Assembly: GCA_963924555.1 (NCBI GenBank)
Contig: OZ004583.1
Location: 7,702,582 to 7,766,581, forward strand
Direction: 5' to 3'
Source of the DNA: Crambe crambe
Lineage: Eukaryota; Porifera; Demospongiae; Poecilosclerida; Crambeidae
Length of the DNA stretch: 64,000 nucleotides
Position numbers and translations under genes: made by a program. The first letter of the stretch is position 1. Each line of letters begins with the position of its first letter. Below the pieces are notes generated by a model. It was not told the origin of the DNA and searched no databases. It saw only the letters and a list, made by a program, of their open reading frames with translations. This document shows, in pieces, positions 35,321 through 47,425 of the stretch.

Positions 35321-36600
35321 GTTTGCATTCTTTTTCTTTGTGATTATGAAAATTGATAGACACTAAAGGCTTCCTTGATTGAACTAAATTTATTTAATGA
35401 TCAGTATTTCATTCTGTTCAGGGAGGAGAGTTTGAAGGATGATCATCTGCAGTGTAATGGAGTACTGAAAGGAGTGAACATTTTAAAAAGTGAACAGCAT
35501 TAGCTAATTGTTACATATGTGATCACTGAAATAATTATTGAGATGGTACGTATGTCTTGCTTGAGGGATGAGTATGGGGAGTTTATGCATTTGGTGTAGT
35601 GATCATAATAGTGGATGCCATCAAATGGCCACATCCTGTGCAGGTGTTATATGAGGAGAACTGCTATTAATTGCCCCACCCCTTTTATGAGGTAATATCG
35701 CGAAGATTTTTTTCATACGAGGCTGCAGCACATTATAGATAGCCCAGCTAGATTTTAGGCTATCCCTACTTAACCTTTTTATTTTTTACGCTCACTTGTT
35801 TCTATCCTTTTTCTTAGTGCTTGAAGTTGAATGAGGGAGGCTACAGTACAGTACTATACAAAGCCAGCTCTACATAAACCTCTTTTGTAGGTACATACAG
35901 TGTCTCTGGTTGAAGAATTTGTTTAGCTATTTAAGTTTTGTTGATATAAAACTTTACAGCAACAGCAATGTAAATGACATGTACACGGCATGGTGAAGTG
36001 AGCTGACTACACTACAGCCAAGTACTGGCTATAATGCTACTATAGGATGAGCATCTGTACTGTAATTCAGCAAGGAGTGACTGGAACATCATCAGATAAT
36101 GAATGAAGACCTTGGCTATAGCTAAACTTAAGCTTACGTGGCTCCGCCCATAAGCCCCGCCCCCTTCAAAATGGCGTAGAAAGATTAGCAGCTGTGTTCC
36201 GAGTGCTATCGAATAGTGAAGTAGAGCCTTAGTCAAAACTAATAGCAAAAGATCAGCCTCTAGGTGCCGCTCTAACAGATGGCCAAAGCAGAATTTTGAT
36301 GACTATAGCCAGTAAGTCGGTACGTCGATCTTATTATTATTATTATAAAGAAAAAGAACGAAAAGTCAATTTTAGAACTCGTTTTTTTCTTATGTTGGCG
36401 AATGAATTTTTGGCTTTTGAACATTCTCCTCTCTTCTTTGTAGATATAATAATTCACTGTAGCCTTCTGAGAACCTGTAGAGTAAGGGTAGAAGAGAAAG
36501 AAGAGTTTTTAGTTTATACTGTCCTATGGACTTTGACCTGCCATCCCTACTTAGAGAGTGCTACCGCACTCTCTGATAGTGTACATGCATTCCTCCCAAT
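35321..36600. other. No gene recognised; half foldback near 35735-35815
   Basis: Apart from the half foldback I see no coding exon or RNA. The open frames near 36012-36628 overlap on opposite strands and lack any recognisable feature. Confidence 0.4.
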
Positions 36601-36808
36601 GCAAACGATATTTATCACAGGTCCTTGAAAGAACACATCAAATCTCTCTACATGGAAACAGATAGCTAAATGTGATTTTAGTAGGAGATTTTAATTGTCC
36701 AGATATAGCTTGGGCTACTCTCACAGACCTTCAAATATCTGCCCAAAATATTCGTAACTCAACTATGGCTCCAAGGATTGTATACAATTACAAGAGGGCA
36801 GATTGGTC

Positions 36809-37207
36809 CATAGGCTCCAACTGTCCTTAAATCTGAAGGACATTCCTGACTTTGTCCTTCGTCCTTCAATGGCTTGCTACTGCCCTATTGTTTGTCCTTA
36901 AAGTTGTCTACATATCAAAACTATGGTTGTACTTACAGCACATTATAATTATTTATGAGCCTGGCAAAATTAATATGCAATGCATGCTCTGCTGGGCACG
37001 GTCTGTTTATAGCTTTGAGGTCATTAAGTACTTAGCAGCTAACCAAAGAATGCAAGCTAAGCTAAATGTACATCATGTCGTGTACATTATTCCATTAATG
37101 TGGGTGTGGTTTGGGCGTGGTTATTTTAATTAGGGGCATGGTGATTGAATTATAGATGGGCGTGGTTTGTATCCTTAAAAGCATTTTTAGAAAAGTTGGA
37201 GCCTATG
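36809..37207. mobile_element. TIR element inserted in the LINE relic
   Basis: Ends CATAGGCTCCAACT and AGTTGGAGCCTATG. Removing it joins LINE-like coding text on both sides (ADWS to ISVIK). The target duplication could not be fixed with certainty. No protein recognised inside. Confidence 0.65.
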
Positions 37208-37309
37208 CATATCCGTCATTAAAACGTTAATTATAGCTAGCTTATTTATCAGGTAGTATACAATGTGGTATGCATGTAGCTACAGTGCAACTAGTTGTAC
37301 ACAAACTTT

Positions 37310-40300
37310 TCAGTTTGTTATGTAGTCATACTCAGTGTGTTTAGTGTCCATGCCTTCATTGACATAATCTTCTTCATCCTTCACACCTCCATACACTACG
37401 TTCTTCTCCATCACTATCTCTCCATGACCATCACTCACACCATACACCTGGTTTGTCTTCATCTCTATGACACTGTCAGGAGTCTGGGAGGTGTTGATGC
37501 CATAAACCCGATTCTCGTTCATCTCTATCTTCTGATCTTTACCTGCACGTGGTGATCTCTAAGTTATGTAATGATCCATTGGTCAAATTGTCATGCATAT
37601 CAGCTTTTTGTAAGCGTTGAGCCAGGAACTGTTCTGAAGTCTATATAGCTAACTAGTATTGCAAAAGTTTACTACACTCTATAGATATTATAGCTACGTA
37701 TATACGTACGTAGATTTGTCCAAAGTTAGCAGTTATGAGAACCAACTTTATGGAGACTTGCTTTATCCCTTAGCTACACAATATTATTCTAACTGATCAC
37801 CTTCAGCAAAAACTAGTGCAGCAATTGCAATCAGGAGAGTGGTGTCTGAGAAAACATGTGCTGAGACGATGAGACTATTCCTAGTAGATTGCCAAGAAGC
37901 ATCACATGTATCTGCATGTACAAAACATTGCAGGGATTAATATTAGCTAGAATGCTTATTACTTTTTTGCAGTCCAAAATGAAATCCCACTGCCACCCAC
38001 AACACAAGAGATACAAATGTCACAACAAATCCTGCCACAGAGAGACCCAGAGATAGCCATGGTCCTAGAGGAGAAAACAAGACAACTGAAATAATCAAAT
38101 TTTAGTTGGCTATGCAAATGATACCTTTCTTAATTACCATCCAAGTAATGATCACTCCAAGTATAATGGCCACACTTAATAGTATCACACCCACAACCAG
38201 CAGACCTTGGTTAACAGATGTCAACCGTGCACCTACACACACCAACATGATATCATTATATTCTTTTAGGAACATACTAATTCACCTTCATCAGAAATGA
38301 AGTTTCCTCTGACCTGAAGGTTATGGGAAGAAGTGTTGATGGTCACCTGATAATAATGGATTGTAGCAGCATCTGAGACAGTTATTTGGAGAGGGGAATT
38401 GAGGGAGGTAGACAATGAAGGGCTCAGGTCCTGGTAAGAGGAGTCATGGCCATATTGGAAGAAGCAGTCTCCTTCTCTCATAGGGTAGGAACAGAGGACA
38501 GAGGTCACACAGCCCTCAGAGGAGGCAGTAACATTAAAGGAATCCGAAGATGGAATTGTAGTGTCTAAATCAAAATTATTTGGTAAAGGAGTGCTATCAT
38601 GCAAACAATCAACTCACTTAGAGAGGTGCTAGTTGATCCAAAGGCTCCTGTAACATTAATACTGACAGAATATCTTTGATCTGGTGAGGACAAGGGGAAA
38701 GATATGGAGCAGAGGTTATCACTGCAGTTGTTAGAGTTGATCATCCTCTGATCCACCCTCTCCCTTGTGCTGTTCTCCAGGACCACTGTGTAGCTTTGGA
38801 GTTCATTAAAGGAACATCTCTCTGATGGAAATTGCATCTAGAGGACAAAATTACAAAAATAAATAAACAAACAAACAAACAAACAAACGAAAACTACTGT
38901 AGATAATAAAGTTTCCACAGTAGCTAACTAACTTGTTGTATCCACTTTACTGTCAGATTCAGTTGTCCATTCTGATCATACAGTGGTGACACTCTAACCA
39001 CAGGAGTTAAAGGAGCTGCATAAAATATTTTATACTCATCAGCCTTTTCCTCTGCATCATGGACAATTATTATCAGTGGGAAGGAAATACTGCTCCTTGG
39101 TACAAACTATATAGACTCTGGGGTCGAAGTCTAAGTATGTTCACACCACTGACAGAATTTAAGACTGTTATACCTTGTGGGTGGACTGTGATAGTACTCT
39201 CAGCCCCTTCTTGGTTCCCACAGTTGATGGCACTAACAGTGAAGGAGTAGTGTGTCCCCAGGACCAGTCCAGAACAGCTGTAACCCTCACTTGGTCTCTA
39301 TGGAATTGAAATCCATCTAACTATATAGTAGACCAAAATAATAGTGAGAGATTATCAGGGATTCACCATCATCTGATCACTGGGACAGGAGGGGGTGGCA
39401 GGGTTCACTACTACATGATACATCTCCACGTTATACTGAGAGGTGAAGGAGGGGGACCACTGGATGGAGACCTCTGGACCTCCAGTAGTGTGGACAAGAG
39501 AACAGGTGGCAGAAGAAGGGGAAGGAGGAGGGTCTAGGACCATAATATTTACTTGTTTGACACATGTAAATAGAGCTAATGTGTACCTACCTCTGATATT
39601 CGTGATATGTATTGCATCACTCTTGAATGGAGTACGTCTGCAGTCGATGATTGACCCTCTCAGAAGAGATGCATCACCACTCAATGTGGAAGTTATATTA
39701 TATATAATTGGATTGTTTTCATCAGGAGTAACACTGTTAACCTGCACTTGCACACCAGATGTAAGACGCCTCGGGGAAATCAGCAGATTCAGTGGTAAAG
39801 GTTGCATAGGATCATAGTTTGAGAATGATGCAACATCAATATCATTAATTGCCCAAGTCAAACTAGGTGATTGAATACCATGACAAGTGAGTGTGACTCT
39901 TCCAGGACAGAAAGTTCCATTAGAAGGAGCAGATAAGGAAAACATTGGAACAGCTGGGAAGGGGGAAGGGAGGAGGTGGAGAATGGGTGGAAGGTGTGGA
40001 AAGTGGACATAGTATAGTTATCATAGTACTCTATACATACATCCTCATACTGGTGCTATGTCCTTTGATCTCCAGCCAAAAAAAATGTAACAAATCATTG
40101 TGCGTGCATAGCGTAAGCCGCCGATTATCTACCATACTTTGCCCCTCGCACCATATCTCCCTCACCGATGGTCGTCAAAGTCTCAAACAACAACTATAGG
40201 AAAGATAATTTCATCCTCTATAACGTCATAATAATTATTATAAATTATTTTTCTCACAATTGGATAGAAATTTTGCTATGCTGAATCTACTACGTCAACT

Positions 40301-41077
40301 AAAAAATCATTTATCGGTCACCGACACCTATATTTTCGACGTTGAAAATCATAATATCAATCATAGTCTGTTCCATTCTTTCTTTCAGTTTTGCTCCACT
40401 ACATGTTAGGGCCCTTAAAAGATACTTTTATACTATTTTATGCTATAAAATACATCATCATAACAAATTTTATAAAAAATGAACGAAACTGCTCCACAAT
40501 TTAACGGTGGAATGGAACTGCTGCAGAAGCTCTCCTTTTTGTTGGATTTTGGTGATACTTTTCGGAAACAGTCTTCATTGGTCTGTGTTTCATATTCCTA
40601 CAGAATCCAGTCATAATCTATGATACAGTCCTCACTAAACAAGCACCAAATTCGACTTTAAGTCGATAGCTTTCGTACCTTTTAAGCGATCTTCCGGAGC
40701 CATGGCGATAGGTAACGTGAGCTAGTAACTTACTTTCATACTGCAGTTGATAAATACTTGCTGTTGAAGTCCTGTTTTCTCTCTAGAGCTTGTAAGTTTT
40801 TCCCATATATTTTTCAATGCAGCCATTTTCTTAAACTCCGTTTACGTTTGTGTACTACCGTAGACTTTCCGTATACTAAGTAGTCGATAATTGGTGCTGC
40901 CACGGTCGATAATACGTACTGGTCGATAATCGGCGGCTTACGCTACATGTCCTCCTTCATGATATGTTCAGTATACAGTCTACAATAGCTAATGGCTAGT
41001 ATCGTAACACAAACAAACTCACAGTTCACAGTCTCAGTCAACAAGACTATGATGAGAATAGATAGTGTATGACTCAT
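37310..41077 (-). CDS. Receptor gene D: signal peptide, Ig, two FN3, three TM, Tyr-motif tail (intact, 614 aa)
   Basis: Minus-strand exons: 41077-41023, 39953-39591, 39533-39367, 39297-39174, 39015-38933, 38837-38618, 38564-38286, 38232-38125, 38064-37963, 37911-37801, 37542-37310. Phases agree and all 614 codons are open. Domains: signal 1-18; Ig 19-139; FN3 140-237 and 238-338; membrane-proximal 338-431; three hydrophobic segments to about 535; tail 538-614. The single-exon tail has NENRVYGI, TNQVYGV and KNVVYGG and ends EYDYITN. Repeated N-x-x-V-Y-G sites plus YDYI resemble tyrosine docking motifs of signalling receptors; that use is inference. The third hydrophobic exon is shorter than in A and ends differently, which switches the gene to this tail type. 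The first intron carries a TA-flanked element (40111-40943). An alternative signal exon lies upstream at 42191-42260. Confidence 0.82.
38858..38889. repeat. AAAC microsatellite
   Basis: About seven copies of AAAC in an intron of gene D. Confidence 0.9.
40111..40943. mobile_element. TA-flanked TIR element in intron 1 of gene D
   Basis: Ends GCGTAAGCCGCCGATTATC and its exact complement, each bordered by TA, as for Tc1/mariner-type insertions. At 833 bp it lacks a transposase. GGTCGATAAT-type words repeat near the right end. It carries a short exon-like open frame on the minus strand. Confidence 0.82.
40724..40826 (-). CDS. Exon-like short ORF carried by the TA element
   Basis: The minus frame starts MAALKNIWEKLTSSREK and runs to CSMKVSY before a stop. 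A GTAAGT donor-like site falls right after the Met-Lys codons. It may be the first exon of a host gene captured by the element. I do not recognise the protein, and it could be chance. Confidence 0.25.
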
Positions 41078-41604
41078 TTTGGTGAACTATGTGAAGTGGT
41101 TTAGAATACAATTAATAGCCACAGAAGAGCAGACATTGCATTTTATCAGTTAATTGGAGAATTCACTTGCCTTTGGATATTGCTATAGCTACTTTAGGGT
41201 CAACCATGTCGGGGGCAAACACTTGACCCTATGCATGCATCCTAGGCCAGCTATTCATGCCCCTGGCCTGCACATATATATTGCATTGAAATGGTGATTT
41301 TCCTCCATCAAAAGATATTTAAAGCAGGAACAATATCAATTTGAACTTCGAACTAGCTCATTTCATTTAGCCTGAGCTAGCTTCTTTCTTTTATTACAAT
41401 TAGCTAAACATACTATTATTCAAATTAAGCTTCATGCACCACCATTGTGGTCCCAAAAGTTGTTCCCTCCTGGCCTCCCCACTTCTTGGAAAGGGTTAAG
41501 TTATTCAAAGCTAGCTATAAGTACCAATAACCACTTTGACCCATACATAACTATCAAAAATAGTGAAGTAGATATATACGTAGCAGCTACATAGCTAATC
41601 ATAA

Positions 41605-41650
41605 TCTCACCTTTATAATACATACGTATTTGTAGCCAGGTCAGACTGTA
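41605..41650 (-). promoter_or_regulatory. Conserved upstream block of gene D
   Basis: AATCTCACCTTTATAATAC, then TTGTAGCCAGGTCAGAC. The same block recurs at 42420-42460 and 58380-58420 (upstream of gene G), and at 27025-27060. Its placement upstream of first exons suggests promoter function; equally it may only mark duplication. Confidence 0.45.
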
Positions 41651-42190
41651 TAGCTAAGAGACATCGATTTAGCTAGCCATAGGCTGTTGGTTAATTGCTC
41701 CATGATTGGATTCAATCATGCACTTAATATAGCTACTTTAGTTTTTTGACTTTATAAGGAACTGTAGCTATATATAGTCTACCAAGGCCAGTGGATATTA
41801 CTTCCTATTACTGTAATTACGTATTATGATAGCAACACATACTAACTAGTTATCAGTGATACATACTTTTACAGAAGTCAATGTTATGGAACTAGCAAGC
41901 TAGTGTTGATTTATGCTCATACATTAATTTTTCTCGTATAGCTAGCTACAGCAAGATATGTAGTTTTGATAATTTGTTTCTCAGTCTGCAGGCACTGTAT
42001 AATTATTATGTTGGGATTTTTATAGCTAGCTATCTATGTAGCTACTGCAGGTACAGTCATGTGACATGAAATAATCAATCAAAAATCCCCCTCTTGTATA
42101 TTTGCTGGGACTTGTATAAGATTAGCTAGCTAGAAATGAACACATTAGCTACAGTGTACCTAAATAAATTGGCTCTTAACACAAACTCAC

Positions 42191-42260
42191 AGTTCACAGT
42201 GGTCAACATGAAGACTATGATGAGAATAGATAGTGTACAGCTTATTAGGGTGAACTGCAT
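42191..42260 (-). CDS. Orphan signal-peptide exon upstream of gene D
   Basis: On the minus strand an ATG opens a 23-codon hydrophobic frame (ISCTLSILIIVFMLTTVN) that ends in phase 1 at a GTGAGT donor, as in all first exons of the family. The nearest downstream exon set on this strand is gene D. It could be an alternative first exon of D, or all that is left of another copy. A conserved upstream block precedes it at 42420-42460. The surrounding 41.1-43.1 kb shows nothing else coding. Confidence 0.55.
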
Positions 42261-43104
42261 GGCTAGACCACAAAACAAATTCAACCATCAATAACTTTAT
42301 TGGACAATTCTCTTCCAACCACTTTGAGCCATTATAGCTACATGTAGCTATGTATGACTCTATGTAGCTACTAGCTAAGCTCAAGTATAGTAAGTAGCTA
42401 GCTAGCAGCTACATAATCACAATCTCACCTATTTACATATTTGTAGCCAGGTCAGACTGTAGCTAAACTTTCATCTGATATGTACGTTGATTTAGCAGCT
42501 ATAGCTAGGCTGTTAGCTTTTATTGGGTTCAATCACTCAATATAGCTAGCTAATGATACTTTTACTTTATAAGGAACTGCTTCGACTCTCAAGGCCGGTG
42601 CCTATTATAAACACATATCACTCAACACATAATATGTACATCATGATACATATAAATATGTGTGGTAAGAACTAGTGTTGTTTTGCATACATTTTCTTTA
42701 GAGTACTGCATGGTTATGATAACTATACATGTAGCTGGTTATTTCCTCCTTTTAGTGTTAAGTTAGCTATGACCATGAGTTTGTCATGATTATTTTATAG
42801 TAGTTAGCTATTAGCCAGCTAGCTAGTTTCAGTATGTTTAACTAAAATTTGGACATTAGTTAAGTTTTTTTATAGAAGAATTTCCCTTTCAAGATTTTTA
42901 TCAGTCTTTTTTGTTTCCAGAACTTATCAATTTAGGATTACGTAGCTATAAATTTGTTTTCTTGGCAAACGGCTTCGTAAGGCACTAAAATTATAGTCCC
43001 ACAACATAAGGATGTCTAATTGCATGATACGATACTAATAGCATATAACACAAACTTGTAGTACACACAAACTTGTAGTGACTCTGATCAGTTGATTCAG
43101 TTGC

Positions 43105-46100
43105 TTATGTAGTCATACTCAGTGTTTTCAGTGTAATCCTCTTTGGGCTTATTACGTCCTCCATACAATATGTTCTTATCTCTCCACGTCCATGGAGGGC
43201 ATCACTCACACCATACACCTGGTTTGCCTTCATCTCTATGACATTATCAGGAGTCTGGGAGGTGTTGATGCCATAAACCTGATTCTCATTCATCTCTATC
43301 TTCTGATCTTTACCTGCATGTTTCATAACCACTATGTATGAAAAGGAGGTATCCCTGTAGGAACCTGATAAAGAAATTCACCAGGGCACAGCAAATTTCT
43401 TTGTTTCCTATTATGAAATATGCCATGCCCTTGTGTATCTTGCACTACTTCCCACCATATTTCCTTCAGAAAACACAAGGAAAATCTCATTTCTGGCCAT
43501 GGATGGAGGCCTTCCTCCCTCAAGTCTCTCATTGAAGGAAAGAGAGGAAGGCCTGGGAGGCTGTGTAGCATGCATGAACATTTTGAATGTGTTCGAAGCT
43601 ACTAGAACCATGCACCTTAAAAATGAAAATTGATCAGATCACCTTTAAACTTGTAAGCAACAGCAAATAGTCCACTAATAATTGTGATCAGGAAACTGAT
43701 GTCTGAGAGAACATGGGCTGAGATGATGAGACCATCTCTAGAAGACTGCCAAGAAGCATCACATGTATCCGCATGTACACATAAATTATTAATAATTATA
43801 ACCTGAGAGAATTCTTACTTACTTTTTTGCAGTCCAATATGAAATCCCACTGCCACCCACAACACAAGAGATACAACCAATCTTGTCATGGAGAGACCCA
43901 GAGATACCCACAGTCCTAAAGGAGAAAACAAAACTGATCATTGAGTCGGTGATGACTCGAATTATGGCTACCTTTTGTAAATATCATCGAAGTAATGATC
44001 ACTCCGGCCACACTTAATAGTATCACACCCACAACCAGCAGACCTTGATTTTCAGATGTCAACTGTGCACCTACACATAATAACACGATTTTTTATTACC
44101 ATAGTTATGAACTTCAAAAAATAAACTCACCTTCACTAGAAATGAAGTTTCCTCTGACCTGAGAAGAAGTGTTGATGGTCACCTGATAATAATGAATTGT
44201 AGCAGCATCTGAGACAGTTATTTGTAGGGGGGAATTGAGGGAAATAGAAGATGGAGGGCTCAGGTTCTGGTAAGAGGAGTCACGGTCATATTGGAAGAAG
44301 CAGTCTTCTTCTCTCATAGGGTAGCAGGGGTGTATCCACAGAATTTTGAGTAGCCCGGTGTGCTTGTGCGTGGGATCACCATGCCCACTTTATCCTTCAC
44401 CCACTTATCAGAAGGATGCTAATGTGATCATGATTCTTGAAGATTCATATAATCACTTAGCTAACTCTGCAGACATGGGATGAAATTATAATTATTAATA
44501 TTGGATAATAAAAGTGGTCCGGTGAAAACCGGACCAACCTGAGTGGTGGATACACCCCTGGGTAGGAACAGAGGACAGAGGTCACACAGCCCTCAGAGGA
44601 GGCAGTAACATTAAAGAAAGATGGGATGGTAGCGTCTAAATAATACTATCATGCAATCAATTAATCAACTCACTTAGAGGTGTGGAGGTGCTAGTTGACC
44701 CAAAGGCTCCTGTAACATTAATACCGATAAAATAGTTTTGGTCTTGTGAGGAGATGGGGAAGGATATGGAGCAGAGGTTATCACTGCAGTTGTCAGTGTT
44801 GATCATCCTCTGATCTACCCTCTCCCTTGTGCTGCCCTCCAGGACCACTGTGTAGCTTATGAGATGATTAAAGGAACATTTGAATCTGAAAGAGAAGAAA
44901 AAATACTGTATAGAGCTACGTAAAATCTTCACAGTAGCTAGCTAACTTGTTGCATCCACTTCACTGTCAGAGTCAGTCGTCCATGGACATTCTGATCATA
45001 CAGTGATGAAACTCTAACCTCAGGAGTTTGAGGAGCTGCATAAAACATCACTCATTCCTTTCCTTTTACATCATAGTTCTTACTGGGCACTCCTTCTTTA
45101 TACTATTACATAATTATACATTCCCTAGCTGCTGATAATAATTTCTAGTTACCCACCTTGGAGTGTTCATTGGTACCCATGCTAATTCTGGGGTGTGAGG
45201 GGTCAGAGTCTTGATATGAAATGTATTTCTGACATGATAAGTCCAATCAACCAAGCACTATGCATCAAAGTTCAAAGTTACTATTATACCTTGTGGGTGG
45301 ACTATCAACCCCTTCTTGGTTCCCACAGTTGATGGCACTGACATTGAAGGAGTAACGTGTCCCCAGGACCAGTCCAGAGCAGTAGTAATTCTTGCTGGGT
45401 CTCTATCATGATCATACAAAAAATTGTAGGGAGTATAGTAGCTATAGTTAATGGAGTTCTATGTATGTGGTTTTCCCAGTCGTGCATTAAAGTGCACCAT
45501 ATCAAAATTCATTTACTCCCATCATATTTTTCAGCTAGTGCATGAAAATAGCAACATGTATAGTGCTCAACACACAAAATCATAGTGTGTAAGAGACTCA
45601 CTATCATCTGATCACAGGAAGTGGTGGCAGGGTTCACTACCACACGATACATCTCCACATCATACTGCAAGGGGGACCACTGGATGGAGACCACTGTAAC
45701 ATTGGTTCTGAGGATAGAGCAGCTAGCGAAGGAGGGTTGAGGAGGGACTATTATCAAAGAGAAGATGAAGTTCTATAGCTATGGTACAAATATTATACGT
45801 AGTTACCTCCAATTTCTGTGACATTGAGCACTTCACTGGATATAAAACCACTATGGCACTGAATCATTGATCCTTTCATTACTACTCAATGTAGATACAA
45901 TATCAATAGCCAGTAGACTATTCTGGTTTTCAGAAGCACTGATGATCCTTACTTTCACACCCAGTAAGGAAGGATAGTTTGTGGAAAGGTATCGTTTAGT
46001 CCAAATAATTATAAGCTGCACAGTCAGGGCTCCGTAACAACCCAATGCCCACTGTGCTTGTACAAGTGAACTGAATTGGTCCAGTACAAATGGGTCCATT

Positions 46101-46130
46101 AGAGGGAGGGGAAGAAGTTAATGAGAGTTG
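43105..46130 (-). pseudogene. Receptor pseudogene E (Tyr-motif tail type)
   Basis: Exon remnants on the minus strand: Ig about 46128-45808, FN3 45747-45602 and 45402-45290, second FN3 45035-44947 and 44885-44674, membrane-proximal 44635-44131, hydrophobic 44070-43972, 43915-43823 and 43768-43643, tail 43313-43105. Lesions: stops and a frameshift in the Ig exon (near 45985 and 45880); an 11-base deletion in 45402-45290 that breaks phase; a MITE inside the membrane-proximal exon (44325-44560); the acceptor before the third hydrophobic exon reads GG instead of AG (43769-43770); and a frameshift in the tail so that LYGG...YDYISN lies in another frame. Two hydrophobic exons also lost 9 bases each. 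The Ig sequence is diverged from the other copies. No first exon was identified. Confidence 0.85.
44325..44560. mobile_element. hAT-like MITE inside an exon of pseudogene E
   Basis: Ends CAGGGGTGTATCCAC and GTGGATACACCCCTG, flanked by GGTAG on both sides (44320-44324, 44561-44565). The uninterrupted paralogues read CATAGGGTAGGAACAGAGG at this point, which proves the insertion and its 5-bp duplication. An inner hairpin GGTCCGGTGAAAACCGGACC lies near the right end. Confidence 0.93.
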
Positions 46131-46611
46131 TGGGATGGCAATAACTACTGTATTCAGGAAAAAAAAATATCAGTGATTAATGAATGGTTCAGCTATAGCT
46201 ATATACTTATGTACATCAATAAGATACCTGATAAGTACAGCACAGTATGTGACAGCAACTACAGTGCTGGATTATAGTGATATATTAGTAGTTGCTTGGC
46301 TAACTCTATCCTCACCATGATTGAAGCTAGCTACATCTTGTTTACCTAATAAGGAACTGGATTGTTTTGCAATGATATTTTGGGACTTGCATGTGTAAGA
46401 TTTGCTATCATTAACTAGAACTGCTACACAGAAATTTAGAAAGATAATTTCATACTTAAATCACAAAGATACTTTTAGCCATCCCTCAATTCCCTTAAGC
46501 TTCTCCGTTTCTACAGCATTCCGGATCATTAGGACGTCAAATCGTCTTGCCCGCAGAGGAACGGTCAACTAACTAGCTAGCTGCAACACAACAGAGCTCA
46601 ATGACTTAAAT

Positions 46612-46646
46612 CATAGATATAAGAGGTAAACCTCTTATATCTATGC
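46612..46646. repeat. Hairpin in the E/B upstream region
   Basis: CATAGATATAAGAGGT and ACCTCTTATATCTATG form a perfect ~15 bp stem. It is absent from the corresponding place upstream of gene A. Confidence 0.85.
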
Positions 46647-46729
46647 TTAAATTTTATTATGCAGGCTATGCGCGCGCATGATGCATGCACGCGCGTGTAC
46701 CGGAGGAATCACATGATTAATTTATAATA

Positions 46730-46974
46730 ATGGGCGGCGCGGGGCGGTGTCGTATACCAAAAATAAAAAAGAAGGAGTGGCACACGAAAAAACCTCACGG
46801 TGAGTTTAACTACATGTATACCTGTAGCTGTTATCAGTGCTAATTAAGTAAACATCATGAGAACCTGGAACAAAATTGCCTCCAGCTATAATATTATTTT
46901 GTTATGTAATTCAGCTAGCTATCTGATCATGCTCTAAAAACTTCATGAAATCATCTCATTGCAGTTAACCAAGA
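46730..46974 (+). promoter_or_regulatory. Conserved upstream region of gene B
   Basis: Shares GGGGCGGTGTCGTATAC, GAAGGAGTGGCAC and TGAGTTTAACTACATGTATA with the region upstream of gene A. Lies between the divergent gene starts of E and B, so it may have served both. Core promoter elements were not identified. Confidence 0.5.
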
Positions 46975-47425
46975 ATGAGTCATACAATACTCTCTACTTT
47001 GTGTATCATCATCATGTTGACTGAGACTGTGAATTGTGAGTTTGTTTGTGTTAAGGTCCACTAAACCACCTTATTTTGTACGCGTATACGGTAGCTGTAA
47101 TTCTCCTCTCAATGTTAACTTCTTTTGCTGACCAACACTGGCCTGTCATAATGATAGGTTTATTGACTTCAATTTTTACAGTCAAATATTAAGTTCTATG
47201 GACTATGGGTTCTGCTCTTAGTATTTAGTTCAATCTCTTTCAACTTATATAAACATGTCAACCCAGTTCTCTACCTCCCTCCCTCTCTCCACCCACTCCA
47301 CACCCTCTCTCCCTCCCTCTCTATACCCCCTCTCTCTAGCTGATCCAGCATTTTCTTTATCTGCTCCTTTTAATGGAACTTTCTGTCCTGGAAGAGTCAC
47401 ACTCACTTGTCGTGGCATTGAAGTA

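Larger units (their letters stand above)
34560..37230 (+). mobile_element. LINE endonuclease remnant broken by insertions
   Basis: At 34570-34615 the frame reads FEVYYQNVRSLINR, the start of an apurinic-endonuclease-type LINE domain, with more decayed similarity to about 34830. At 36672-36720 it reads VGDFNCPDIAWA, the GDFN motif of the same enzyme. YKRADW follows near 36790 and continues after 37208. The pieces are in the right order on the plus strand but separated by a hairpin (34829-34858), a foldback (34876-35320), unassigned DNA, and a TIR element (36809-37207). Reverse transcriptase is not seen. Stops and frame breaks make it a relic. Confidence 0.7.

Noticed and set aside
39443-39817. 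124-codon plus-strand frame
   Set aside because: Antisense to the Ig and FN3 exons of gene D, which have correct splice sites and homologues at five other loci.
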